A stretch of DNA of 38,880 nucleotides from an uncultured Bacteroidales bacterium. GTDB lineage: Bacteria > Bacteroidota > Bacteroidia > Bacteroidales > Muribaculaceae. Of this stretch, positions 7,789 through 15,208 are shown piece by piece. The position numbers and the translations under genes were made by a program. Within the stretch, counting starts at the first letter, position 1. Each line of letters opens with the position of its first letter. The DNA lies in assembly GCA_902793405.1 (NCBI GenBank), contig CADBDH010000029.1:1-38880 (forward strand). Reading direction: 5' to 3'. Under the pieces are notes generated by a model, which was not told the origin of the DNA, made no database searches, and saw only the letters and a list, made by a program, of their open reading frames with translations.

Positions 7789-8637
7789 ATGCCCGTCCCT
7801 GCCCATCCTGCCGATACGGTCCATCCTGTAGATACTGTGGAGCCCTACTATGCCCCGCAGTACCTTGACGGCTTCCCCACTGCGGCGCAGGAGGGCGACA
7901 CGGTATTGGGTGACATCGACGGTCTGCCCGTGATGGAGATACCTGCTGGCGACGAGGCGATGAATTTCCCGCGTTCGCCCCTGCACGACACGCCGTCGAT
8001 GGCGCTGCTGCTGGCCGGCCTGCTCGCTGTGACGCTGAGTTACCACAAGGGCTATAAGTATATTGAGAACTTTTTCCACTACATGTTCTCGACCCGTCGC
8101 CGCGAAAACCTGTTCGAGGACCACACGGTGAACGAGACCAGCATCCAGGCGGCCCTCATCGCCAACACCTGCATTGTCGAGGGATTCATCATCTATTTTG
8201 CCGTGCAGCTGATGTGGCCCGCCCTGGCGCCCAAGCTGCAGCAGGGTGTTTTTGCCCATGTGGCGGCCTATACCGGGCTGGCGCTGGCCTTTTATGCAGC
8301 GCAATGGGTGGTCTATAAGGTGCTGGGCTATACCTTCCTGGACAAGGTGGGCTCCAAATTGTGGATTGACGGTTTCAAGGCGTCGCAGTCATTCCTGGGG
8401 TTGACGTTGCTGCCGGTGCTGGTGCTCCTGATGCTTTATCCGGTACACGGCAAACTGCTGTTATCGGTAGCGGCATCACTGTATATGGTAGCGCGGCTCA
8501 TCTTTATCTTCAAGGGCTTTAGAATTTTTTATGGTAATTTGTCCTCTATTCTCTATTTTTTGTTGTACCTTTGCGCCGTCGAAATCGTACCCTTAGTCCT
8601 TGTGACGGGGTTAACGTATTGGATTAGTGGTATTTAA
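7789..8637 (+). CDS. DUF4271 membrane protein
   Basis: A 282-residue integral membrane protein of the DUF4271 family (PF14093), which in Bacteroidetes is commonly encoded next to hemD, as here. A Pro/Asp-rich N-terminal region of about 75 residues precedes a first hydrophobic segment (MALLLAGLLAVTL), followed by about six more. Family landmarks include the NETSIQAALIANT region and the KGFRIFYGNLSSILYFLLYLCAVEIVPL ending. The function is unknown; location in the inner membrane is inferred from hydrophobicity. The last about 100 bases are locally AT-rich and hold a perfect promoter -7 box (8566-8573) that may serve hemD. Confidence 0.88.
   Translation: MPVPAHPADTVHPVDTVEPYYAPQYLDGFPTAAQEGDTVLGDIDGLPVMEIPAGDEAMNFPRSPLHDTPSMALLLAGLLAVTLSYHKGYKYIENFFHYMFSTRRRENLFEDHTVNETSIQAALIANTCIVEGFIIYFAVQLMWPALAPKLQQGVFAHVAAYTGLALAFYAAQWVVYKVLGYTFLDKVGSKLWIDGFKASQSFLGLTLLPVLVLLMLYPVHGKLLLSVAASLYMVARLIFIFKGFRIFYGNLSSILYFLLYLCAVEIVPLVLVTGLTYWISGI
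8566..8573 (+). promoter_or_regulatory. Possible internal promoter for hemD
   Basis: TACCTTTG followed by CGCC lies inside the 3' end of the DUF4271 gene, about 80 bases before the hemD ATG. It matches the consensus but lacks a correctly spaced TTTG, so it may be a coincidence. Confidence 0.4.
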
Positions 8638-8655
8638 CAGTCTTTGATATACTAA

Positions 8656-9654
8656 ATGAGCATTAAGAAGATTCTGGTTTCTCAACCAAGACCTACGTCT
8701 GAAAAGTCTCCTTATTTTGATCTGGAGAAAAAATATGGTGTTGAAGTAGTTTTCAGACCATTCATCAAAGTGGAGGGACTTACTTCCCGGGAATTTAGAC
8801 AGTCCAAAATCAATGTGCCCGACTATACGGCCATCATTCTGACGGCGCGTACGGCTATCGATCATTTCTTCCGCCTGTGCAAGGAGTTGCGCTATAATGT
8901 GCCCGACACGTTGAAGTACTTCTGCGTGAGCGAGACCATTGCCCATTACCTGCAAAAGTACGTCATCTACCGCAAGCGCAAGATTTTCTATAGCGAGACC
9001 GGACTGATGGAGGACCTGATTCCCATCATCGCCAAGCATCACAAGGAAACCTATCTCATGCCCGTGAGCGACGTCCACAACGACAAGGCCGTCGTGCTCG
9101 ACAACAACAAGGTGAAATATGTCAAGGCTGTCATGTACCGCACCGTGAGCAACGATTTCAAGCCCGGCGAGAAGCTGGACTATGACATGCTGGTGTTCTT
9201 CACTCCTGCAGGCATCAAGTCCTACACGACCAATTTCCCCGACTACAAGGAGCGCAACGTGGTGATTGCCGCTATGGGTCAGACCACGCTCGAGGCTGCC
9301 GAGAAGGCCGGTATCACGGTTGACGTGACCGTTACCCCCGAGGCTCCCTCGATGGCCGGCGCTATCGACCAGTACCTCAAGAAGGTGCGTGCCGAGGAAG
9401 AGAAGCAGGAGCGCAAGGCAGCCCGCGAAGCCGCCAAGATGGAGAAGGAGAAGGCTGAGCAGGGAACTGCCGCCAAGCGCTCGGCTGCTGCCAAGAAGGC
9501 TGCTGTAACCCGCAAGGCCAAGGCCGCTACCGTTGCCAAGCCCAAGGCCGCTGATAAGCCGATTGCTGCCGTCGACACTATGGCTACGCCCCCAGTGAAG
9601 AAACCCACTGCTGTCAAGTCCAGGTCTACCACGGCTAAGAAAACCACGAAATAA
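8656..9654 (+). CDS. hemD: Uroporphyrinogen-III synthase with Lys/Ala-rich C-terminal tail
   Basis: A 332-residue protein. Residues 1 to about 240 form the HemD bilobed fold (MSIKKILVSQPRP start, ILTARTAIDHFF, FFTPAGIKSYTTNF, VVIAAMGQTTLEAAEKAGI, APSMAGAIDQYL). HemD closes hydroxymethylbilane to uroporphyrinogen III in heme and corrinoid synthesis. Divergence from E. coli HemD is expected, and the DUF4271 neighbour supports the call. From about residue 241 to the end there is an unusual tail of about 90 residues made almost only of Lys, Ala, Glu, Arg, Thr and Pro (for example AAKRSAAAKKAAVTRKAKAA), resembling histone H1/HU-tail proteins. The charged start of the tail (RAEEEKQERKAAREAAKMEKEK) may form a helix. 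A terminator follows at 9675-9708. Confidence 0.88.
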   Translation: MSIKKILVSQPRPTSEKSPYFDLEKKYGVEVVFRPFIKVEGLTSREFRQSKINVPDYTAIILTARTAIDHFFRLCKELRYNVPDTLKYFCVSETIAHYLQKYVIYRKRKIFYSETGLMEDLIPIIAKHHKETYLMPVSDVHNDKAVVLDNNKVKYVKAVMYRTVSNDFKPGEKLDYDMLVFFTPAGIKSYTTNFPDYKERNVVIAAMGQTTLEAAEKAGITVDVTVTPEAPSMAGAIDQYLKKVRAEEEKQERKAAREAAKMEKEKAEQGTAAKRSAAAKKAAVTRKAKAATVAKPKAADKPIAAVDTMATPPVKKPTAVKSRSTTAKKTTK

Positions 9655-9674
9655 TCATCGTTGGATTTATTTTT

Positions 9675-9708
9675 GGGGGCGTGCTTGATGGCATGCCCCC
9701 ATTTTTTT
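9675..9708 (+). terminator. Rho-independent terminator after hemD
   Basis: Stem GGGGGCGTGC / GCATGCCCCC (10 bp, one G-T wobble) with loop TTGATG, followed directly by ATTTTTTT. This is the strongest classical terminator in the window and separates the hemD unit from rnpA. Confidence 0.92.
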
Positions 9709-9709
9709 G

Positions 9710-9717
9710 TAATTTCG
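9710..9717 (+). promoter_or_regulatory. Promoter -7-like box for rnpA operon
   Basis: TAATTTCG, a one-base variant of TAnnTTTG, lies directly after the terminator T-run and ends 8 bases before the rnpA ATG. The same variant precedes the LpxL-like gene at 34889-34896. Confidence 0.55.
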
Positions 9718-9725
9718 CATCCTGA

Positions 9726-10142
9726 ATGGATTTCAAGTTGAAAAAGGACGAGAAGCTGTGCAGCCGCACGGCAGTGGACTTGCTCTTCGGCGAGGGCAAG
9801 TCGCTGATGGCGTTCCCCCTGCGCGCCGCCTACCGGTTGCGCCCCCGTGGTGAGCATTCTGTCCAGTTCCTCATCTCCATCCCCAAGAAACGCATCCGCC
9901 ATGCCGTGGGGCGCGTCACGTTGCGCCGCCGCGTGCGCGAGGCCTATCGCCTGAACCGCCGCGAGCTGCTGCAGGCACCGCTCGGCGAGACCGGTTGGGG
10001 GGTGGATATCGCTTTCGTCTATCTGGATAGCTCGCTTGCGCCTTACAGCGTCATCAACGAGAAGATGATCTCGCTGCTCACCCGCATTGCCCAAGCCGCG
10101 GCCCAACAACAGCCCACCGTCAACCAGGAGCAAAAACAATGA
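9726..10142 (+). CDS. rnpA: Ribonuclease P protein component
   Basis: A 138-residue basic protein that binds RNase P RNA for tRNA 5' maturation. The RNR signature region is [25 protein letters not shown] (about residues 57-81), with the N-terminal LxSRxxFDxLF-like segment seen as [16 protein letters not shown]. It overlaps yidD by 4 bases (ATGA). The order rnpA-yidD is widely conserved; rpmH is not adjacent here, as is common in Bacteroidetes. The start at 9726 follows a TAATTTCG box by 8 bases, implying a very short leader. Confidence 0.95.
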   Translation: MDFKLKKDEKLCSRTAVDLLFGEGKSLMAFPLRAAYRLRPRGEHSVQFLISIPKKRIRHAVGRVTLRRRVREAYRLNRRELLQAPLGETGWGVDIAFVYLDSSLAPYSVINEKMISLLTRIAQAAAQQQPTVNQEQKQ

Positions 10143-10399
10143 AAATCCTCGATGAAATGGTGAATTTTGGCCGCCAGGTGTTGCGGGGCGTGGGTTGGCT
10201 GCTCATCCAGCCCATCCGTTTTTACCAGCGTTTTATTTCGCCCTACACGCCTCCCACCTGCCGTTTCACGCCCTCGTGCAGCCAGTATGCCATCGAGGCC
10301 ATACGCAAGCACGGCCCGTTCAAGGGCATGGCGCTGGCCGTGTGGCGCATCCTGCGCTGCAACCCGTGGGGCGGCAGCGGCTATGACCCCGTGCCATGA
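10139..10399 (+). CDS. yidD: Membrane protein insertion efficiency factor YidD
   Basis: An 86-residue YidD family protein (PF01809), which assists YidC-dependent insertion of inner-membrane proteins. The signature [23 protein letters not shown] is present (residues about 29-51), with the conserved cysteines, followed by [33 protein letters not shown]. An amphipathic N-terminal helix replaces a true transmembrane segment. The gene overlaps rnpA upstream and tatD downstream, each by 4 bases, so the three are translationally coupled. Confidence 0.95.
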   Translation: MKILDEMVNFGRQVLRGVGWLLIQPIRFYQRFISPYTPPTCRFTPSCSQYAIEAIRKHGPFKGMALAVWRILRCNPWGGSGYDPVP

Positions 10400-11028
10400 T
10401 AGACATTCTCGACTTCCATACCCATCGGCTTGACGCCACCGCTGCCCTCATTGCGGTGGATCCGCGACGCTTTGACCCGCAACCGGGCAGGTGGTACTCG
10501 GTGGGCTTTCATCCGTGGGACGATGTGGACACGCTCAGCGACCGCGATTTTGAACTGTTGAGGCAATGCGCTGGCCACTCCCAGGTGCTCGCCATCGGCG
10601 AGACGGGAATGGATACCCGTCGTGGCGCTGCCCTCGACATCCAGGCCTCGGTCTTCGTCCGTCACCTGCAGCTGGCACAAGAACTGGGCAAACCCGTGGT
10701 TGCCCACAATGTCAGGGCTACGCAGTACATCCTCGATGCCCGCCGCAAGGCCAGACTCGACGATGTCACCCTCGTCATCCACGGCATGCGGGGCAATGCC
10801 CATGTTGCCTGCACGCTGCTTGACGCGGGCTGTTACCTCTCCTACGGCCCCCGCTTCAATGAAGAGGCCTTGCAGGCCACCCCGCTGGACCGCCTGCTCC
10901 TCGAGACCGACGACAGCGAAGTCGCCATCGCCGATGTTGCCGCACTCGTGGCCCACGCCTTGAATCTCCCCATCGATGAGGTCATCTTCCATATCTCATC
11001 CAACGCCCACAGCCTGCTCTCCCGTTAA
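10396..11028 (+). CDS. TatD family metal-dependent hydrolase
   Basis: A 210-residue TatD-type TIM-barrel hydrolase (metal-dependent DNase family). Metal ligands can be followed: HTH at residues 8-10 (DFHTH), Glu in GETGMD, His in VVAHNVRA, His in VIHGMRG and Asp in LLETDDS. It is shorter than classical TatD (about 255-265 residues), as is usual for this Bacteroidetes subgroup. Members act as DNases or as D-aminoacyl-tRNA-related enzymes, so the substrate is uncertain. It is the third gene of the coupled rnpA-yidD-tatD unit and starts at the ATGA overlap with yidD. Confidence 0.88.
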   Translation: MIDILDFHTHRLDATAALIAVDPRRFDPQPGRWYSVGFHPWDDVDTLSDRDFELLRQCAGHSQVLAIGETGMDTRRGAALDIQASVFVRHLQLAQELGKPVVAHNVRATQYILDARRKARLDDVTLVIHGMRGNAHVACTLLDAGCYLSYGPRFNEEALQATPLDRLLLETDDSEVAIADVAALVAHALNLPIDEVIFHISSNAHSLLSR

Positions 11029-11092
11029 GTTCTCGGCAACACTTTAGACATAATTTCTACTGGTATCCCGTTAAAATTGGGCAATGATAAAT

Positions 11093-11138
11093 GGGGGACG
11101 GTTCCCGAGGCCATTTTCTGGCCAGGAGAACCGTCCCT
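11093..11138. repeat. REP-like compound hairpin
   Basis: Arms GGGACGGTTC (11095-11104) and GAACCGTCCC (11128-11137) form a perfect 10-bp outer stem, with an inner GGCC/GGCC stem. It lies between the convergent tatD and dockerin-protein genes and could act as a two-way terminator. The GGGACGGTTC arm resembles arms of REP elements linked to RAYT transposases in other bacteria (from memory); no RAYT gene is in the window. Confidence 0.65.
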
Positions 11139-11168
11139 GTAAATCCTTATCGGTTATGTTTTAGCGCA

Positions 11169-13190
11169 TCAGTTGGGCCACTCGTTGTTCAACAGGTAGT
11201 CGATGAGCGTTGTGGCATCGGAGATGTTTATAGAGCCATCCAGATTGCAGTCACATGCGTCGATATTGACCAATGAAGCATTACCGTCCAACAGGTAGTC
11301 GATAAGAGCCGCCACGTCGGCGATGTTGACTGTTCCATCGTTGTTGATGTCACCACGCAGGAAAGGTGCAACATAATTCTCGAAAGAAGCGACATTGAAC
11401 ATATATGTTTCGCCAACCTTGCAAATAATACCATAGACATTTTTATTGCCGCCAGCGGGCCAATTCATACCCCACAAGGTAGAGGTTACTCCAATGCTGG
11501 TATTGTCAGGCAGAGGTAATGAGCGCATAGGCATGCCGGGGAAAGGACCTCCGCTAATTGTCACATTCTCGACGTAAACATAGGCATTGAGCAGGCTCTC
11601 ATCTACGGCGCCGGTGAGCTTTTGCGCTGCAGCCAGCTCGGCATTGGTCTCACCGCTGGCGCTGAGGCCTTCAGCATCGGTGAACCATGCCCAACCGTTG
11701 TTGCCGGCCTTGGTGGCTTCCCAGCCCTGGCTCAGCACCTGGCCGTTCTCAAAGTTGCCTCCAGTGATGCCTCTGATCTGGCCGTAGCCGCTCTCGTCGC
11801 GCAGGAACAGGTAGCCGTCCTTGTAGAGAGTAACGACAGCGTCGCCGTTAAAGGTGAAGTTCTCGGCATCGTCCAAAGCATTAGCTTCGCTCAGCGTGGT
11901 GATTCCTTCCTCCTCGGCGGGAACATACTCTACATAGAGGACAGCGGGCTGCTGGGCGCTGGTGTAGCAAGCAAAACGGGGGCTACTAGCATTGTACTGA
12001 AGCTTGCGAGCGTTATCAGACTTGTTGGTCAGTACAATACCGTCATCGGTTGCGTTAGCAATCCATTGTGCACCGGTGGCACCAGTGGCGCCATCGCCGG
12101 TGATGGCATCCAGCGTATTGCCAGTATTCCAGAGGATATAACTTCCTGAGCCGTTGATCTCAAAGGTCCAAGTGTCATTGCCGAGGACGTCCATGCTACC
12201 CTCGCCCAAGGTCAGTTCTACCACGTCAGTGCCACCGATGTATGCGACATCTTCAACAATGGGAATCTGGATAGAGCTACCATAGTGGGTCGAGCCACCG
12301 GTAATCTCACCCATGGCGAGTTTTCTTTCCTCATTGACGATGATGTACTTCTTGCCTGCTATCAGCTCGTCAGCGCTGTTTACCTTCACATAAGGCTTGG
12401 TTAAGACAACAGGCTCAACCTTGGTGTAGGTAGCACTGACTACTTCACTCTCGACATCGCCCTTGACAGCCTTGGCGTGAACCGTGGTGGTCTCGGTGAT
12501 AGTGAGGGCTTCATTGTATGCAGTAAATTCGCCATCATTGAGGGCGTACATGAGGTCAGCACCTTCCTCATTGTTGATAATGCTTACGCTGAGGCTGTTT
12601 TCAAACTCCTGAGACTCAGGCAGTGTGGGTGCAGCAACAGTCACGGGAGGCGTAACGCTCTCGTCCTGAACGTACAGGACAGCTGGCTTCTGGGCGCTGG
12701 TGTAGCAAGCAAAACGGGGACTGCTGGCATTGTACTGAAGAATGCGGCTGATGTCGCCATTGTTCTTCAGGATAACGCCATCGGTGGTCAACGCGGGCAC
12801 CCACTTCACGCCGGAGAGCAAGTTGGCCCCGTCAGAACTGATAGACGACAGCGAATTGCCTGAATTCCAAAACATGTAGGCGCCATCATCGTAGGTAAAA
12901 TGCCACGTGGGGCCATAAGAGTAAGTACCGCCTTCGTCTGCGGTCAGCTCTACTACGTCGGTGTCCTCGATGTCGATGATACCATCGGTGATGGTGACAC
13001 CAACATAGCTACCATAGGTAGTGCTGGTTCCAGCAATCGCACCCATGGCACGGCTGTTTTCCTCATTGACGAGGATGTACTTCTGTCCGGCTACCAGTTG
13101 TTCAAGGCTGGTCACCTTCACATAGGTGTTAGCGGCCCACGCCGACATTGTCAGCAGGGCAAGTGCTAATAGAGAAATAATTTTCTTCAT
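11169..13190 (-). CDS. Secreted multidomain protein with C-terminal dockerin-like domain
   Basis: A protein of about 673 residues starting at MKKIISLLALALLTMSAWAA (signal peptide); an upstream in-frame ATG at 13205 is less likely. After the signal come two tandem modules of about 145-150 residues, each beginning YVKV (TSLEQLVAGQKYILVNEE; NSADELIAGKKYIIVNEE) and ending in nearly identical YNASSPRFACYTSAQ-PAVLYV. A chitobiase-type/FN3-like linker domain lies between them (SLSVSIINNEEGADLMYALND). A further beta-rich domain follows, and the last about 60 residues form a dockerin-like pair of calcium loops (DINNDGTVNIAD and DCNLDGSINISD). No catalytic domain was recognised. It is probably surface or extracellular; whether a cohesin partner exists is unknown. 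A full TTTG-N20-TACTTTTG promoter precedes it. Confidence 0.85.
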   Translation of the reverse strand: MKKIISLLALALLTMSAWAANTYVKVTSLEQLVAGQKYILVNEENSRAMGAIAGTSTTYGSYVGVTITDGIIDIEDTDVVELTADEGGTYSYGPTWHFTYDDGAYMFWNSGNSLSSISSDGANLLSGVKWVPALTTDGVILKNNGDISRILQYNASSPRFACYTSAQKPAVLYVQDESVTPPVTVAAPTLPESQEFENSLSVSIINNEEGADLMYALNDGEFTAYNEALTITETTTVHAKAVKGDVESEVVSATYTKVEPVVLTKPYVKVNSADELIAGKKYIIVNEERKLAMGEITGGSTHYGSSIQIPIVEDVAYIGGTDVVELTLGEGSMDVLGNDTWTFEINGSGSYILWNTGNTLDAITGDGATGATGAQWIANATDDGIVLTNKSDNARKLQYNASSPRFACYTSAQQPAVLYVEYVPAEEEGITTLSEANALDDAENFTFNGDAVVTLYKDGYLFLRDESGYGQIRGITGGNFENGQVLSQGWEATKAGNNGWAWFTDAEGLSASGETNAELAAAQKLTGAVDESLLNAYVYVENVTISGGPFPGMPMRSLPLPDNTSIGVTSTLWGMNWPAGGNKNVYGIICKVGETYMFNVASFENYVAPFLRGDINNDGTVNIADVAALIDYLLDGNASLVNIDACDCNLDGSINISDATTLIDYLLNNEWPN

Positions 13191-13270
13191 GACAATTAAA
13201 CTCATTAAGTTGATTCATATATACTTGTAAATACAGAAAATGTTAGTAAAATGGGTTTGGCTATGTCCTG

Positions 13271-13302
13271 CAAAAGTAATTACAATTAAGGATATTTGCA
13301 AA
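13271..13302 (-). promoter_or_regulatory. Full promoter for the dockerin protein
   Basis: On the minus strand, TTTG (13299-13302) and TACTTTTG (13271-13278) are separated by 20 bases, a textbook Bacteroidetes -33/-7 pair. The leader to the ATG at 13190 is about 75 bases. Confidence 0.8.
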
Positions 13303-13460
13303 TTTTATGTAAATGATATGGTCGTTGGCGCTGTAAATTCATGCATTGGCATTAGTCCCGCAGGGGTCGGGCCAACAGTTGCTGGTTAAAATCGCAAAAA
13401 CTTGATTTGGGAGTTTCGTTGCTGAATACAGGAGCCACTATCTGGCACGTGAGCTAAGTA
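13303..13460. other. Intergenic stretch between two minus-strand genes
   Basis: No gene is seen. It holds GGCATTAGTCCCGCAGGGG, a variant of the GCATTAGCCCCGCAGGG word in the 93-bp repeat at 20877 and 33696; otherwise nothing stands out. Confidence 0.6.
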
Positions 13461-13466
13461 AAAAGT

Positions 13467-13495
13467 GAGCCCCGGAGAATCAGACTCCGGGGCTC
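13467..13495 (-). terminator. Terminator after the Tyr-rich lipoprotein gene
   Basis: Perfect 11-bp stem GAGCCCCGGAG / CTCCGGGGCTC with loop AATCAGA. On the minus strand it is followed by ACTTTTTAC, a short T-run. Confidence 0.88.
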
Positions 13496-13526
13496 GTGGT
13501 TACCTATCTATTATGTGATGTCGAGT

Positions 13527-14069
13527 TCATTTGGTGGTGTCGGGGACAATGACGCCGCGCGACAGGAATTTGAGCTTGACATTGGATTCGCGCTTGGTCA
13601 CCGTGTCGGTGGACTGCTTAGCGGGAGCATTTTCCATCGTCTTGGCGGGCTCGTAGTAGTAGCCGGTGGGAGCGTAAGCCGTGTACTCGTAGAAGTAGGG
13701 ATCGAGCGAGAGGATAAGGTATCCGAAGTCGTCAAAACCGTAGTACAGGTTCTCGAAGTCGCCGTCATCGTATCTGATGTTCAGGCGGTTGCCGCGAGTG
13801 TCCCAGTAGAAGGCTATGTAGTCCCACCCAAAGGCCGAGTAGAAGGTGTAACGGCCGGTGCGGTTGCTAAAGAACTCGTAGCGCACTTGGTCATAGCCGT
13901 AGATATCATATTCGTAATAACCGTCGCATCCAAATTCTGATACCCAACTGCCAACGATGTCATCGACATAGTAGGGAGGCGTATCGTAGTAGTGCGAATC
14001 ATAGTTGCTGCAGGAGGCCAGCGTGAGGCCCATGATGGCAGAGAACATGTAGAAGTATAACTTTTTCAT
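13527..14069 (-). CDS. Tyrosine-rich lipoprotein
   Basis: A lipoprotein of about 180 residues. I place the start at 14069 (MKKLYFYMFSAIMGLTLASCSN), giving a signal peptide with lipobox LASC; an upstream ATG at 14108 would add 13 residues that do not look like a signal. The mature part is strikingly rich in Tyr and Asp (SHYYDTPPYYVDDIVGSW, GYYEYDIYGYDQ, YFYEYTAYAPTGYYYEP). The W-x-S-E...Y-x-F pattern suggests a small beta-barrel of the lipocalin-like type, but this is weak. Function unknown. A -7 box TACATTTG is at 14106-14113 on the minus strand, and a strong terminator follows the stop. Confidence 0.78.
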   Translation of the reverse strand: MKKLYFYMFSAIMGLTLASCSNYDSHYYDTPPYYVDDIVGSWVSEFGCDGYYEYDIYGYDQVRYEFFSNRTGRYTFYSAFGWDYIAFYWDTRGNRLNIRYDDGDFENLYYGFDDFGYLILSLDPYFYEYTAYAPTGYYYEPAKTMENAPAKQSTDTVTKRESNVKLKFLSRGVIVPDTTK

Positions 14070-14105
14070 AGCGCAAATGAGTTTAGTGTGGTTAGTAATC
14101 TGATG

Positions 14106-14113
14106 CAAATGTA
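14106..14113 (-). promoter_or_regulatory. Promoter -7 box for the Tyr-rich lipoprotein
   Basis: Minus-strand TACATTTG, 36 bases upstream of the ATG at 14069. No -33 element at proper spacing was found. Confidence 0.55.
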
Positions 14114-14153
14114 ATAAGATTTTGTCAAACTATACGTATTTCTTCAAGAAAAT

Positions 14154-14187
14154 GCGCGCGCCACCGGTGTGATGGGATGGCGCGCGC
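14154..14187 (-). terminator. Terminator after the beta-barrel gene
   Basis: Stem GCGCGCGCCA / TGGCGCGCGC (10 bp, perfect, very GC-rich) with a 14-base loop. On the minus strand TTTTCTTGAAG follows, giving a T-rich tail. Confidence 0.85.
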
Positions 14188-14210
14188 CACCCAGAAATTA
14201 CGTCTTTAGT

Positions 14211-14894
14211 TTAGAAATTCACACCTACGTTTATAGTGAAACAACCATTATGCGTATCGTCGAAACTGTCTTGGCCGATGTTGGCCAGTCCGATGTCATA
14301 GCTTGCGTCGAGATAGAGCATGTTGTAGCCCACTCCGCAGCCAATCTTGAGGCCTCCGTCAAAGCGGTTGAAGTAACCGTTGTCAAACGAGCTGAATGCT
14401 GTCCTGGAGCCGTAGTTCTTGATTTCGCCGTCGGTTCCCACTGCCAGGTAGCCGCCTGCATAGGGCTGGATGCTGGTCTGGTTGCCGATAAAGTGCTTGT
14501 ACTTGATAATCAGGGGCAACTCGAGGTAGTTCAGATCGTAGGTGAACTTGTCGTGGCCTGATCCGCTCTTGCCACCCTTTTGGCTATAGTACAGTCCAGT
14601 CTCGAGGAACAACGGGGCGCGATAGGTGAGCTGGGTGCCAGCGGCAAAGCCGATGTTGAGTCCGCTCTTGACGCCACTGCCGTCGAGCAATGGGCTCTCG
14701 CTGCTCACATGCGAGGCATTTAAACCCACGCGCAGTCCGAAGTAATAGCGGTGCCATGCGACATATTCGTTGCCGTGCCTTCCCACCGTCTGGACGCGGG
14801 GATTATAACCTCTACCGTATCGGTATCCGGGCTGTGCTATGGCCGGCATGGCGAGTATCATGCACAGCAGGCTGAGAAGTAAAGTCTTTTTCAT
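14211..14894 (-). CDS. Outer-membrane beta-barrel protein (porin family, OMP_b-brl type)
   Basis: A protein of about 227 residues starting at MKKTLLLSLLCMILAMPAIAQ, a clear signal peptide (ATG at 14894; an upstream ATG at 14903 is less likely). The mature protein shows alternating hydrophobic strands (YYFGLRVGLNASHV, SGLNIGFAAGTQLTYRAPLFLETGLYYSQKG, LNYLELPLIIKYKH, IQPYAGGYLAVG, LKIGCGVGYNMLYLDASYDIGLANIG) and ends in NVGVNF, with the terminal Phe expected for BamA-dependent barrels. This is the common eight-strand PF13568-type family of Bacteroidetes; ligand and role are unknown. A GC-rich hairpin terminator follows. Confidence 0.88.
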   Translation of the reverse strand: MKKTLLLSLLCMILAMPAIAQPGYRYGRGYNPRVQTVGRHGNEYVAWHRYYFGLRVGLNASHVSSESPLLDGSGVKSGLNIGFAAGTQLTYRAPLFLETGLYYSQKGGKSGSGHDKFTYDLNYLELPLIIKYKHFIGNQTSIQPYAGGYLAVGTDGEIKNYGSRTAFSSFDNGYFNRFDGGLKIGCGVGYNMLYLDASYDIGLANIGQDSFDDTHNGCFTINVGVNF

Positions 14895-15050
14895 TGTCGT
14901 CAAGTTTTAATCAGTTATCGTTTCTTGACTCTTAGACGAAAGGCTGAATTCAAGGTTTAACTGTCAAAATCGGTTAACCGATGATCACCCCACGGCAACC
15001 GACCAAGGGGCAGAAAAAACCGACAAACCCGGTGCGGGCGGTGCCCGCAG

Positions 15051-15208
15051 TCTAGGGTCTAGGGTCTAGAGTCTAGAGTTTAGGGATTAATGCTCGCTAC
15101 GCTCGCAGGTTAGGGCTTAGAGCTTAGGGCTTAGAGGGGACTTGCGGTGCTCGCAGCCCAACTCCTCACTCCTAACTTCTAACTCCTAACTCCTAACTAA
15201 TAACTAAT
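15051..15208. repeat. Heptanucleotide repeat arrays (mosaic 2)
   Basis: Three runs of 7-bp units lie here. 15051-15085: TCTAGGG twice, TCTAGAG twice, TTTAGGG. 15109-15136: GTTAGGG, CTTAGAG, CTTAGGG, CTTAGAG. 15160-15208: AACTCCT, CACTCCT, AACTTCT, AACTCCT twice, AACTAAT twice. Between the first two is TGCTCGCTACGCTCGCA, a relative of the GCGAGC hairpin seen beside heptads at 23547 and 33529. The last units run into the stop codon of the next gene. The remaining part of the gap (14895-15050) holds the palindrome CGGTTAACCG near 14972 and no gene. Confidence 0.85.
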
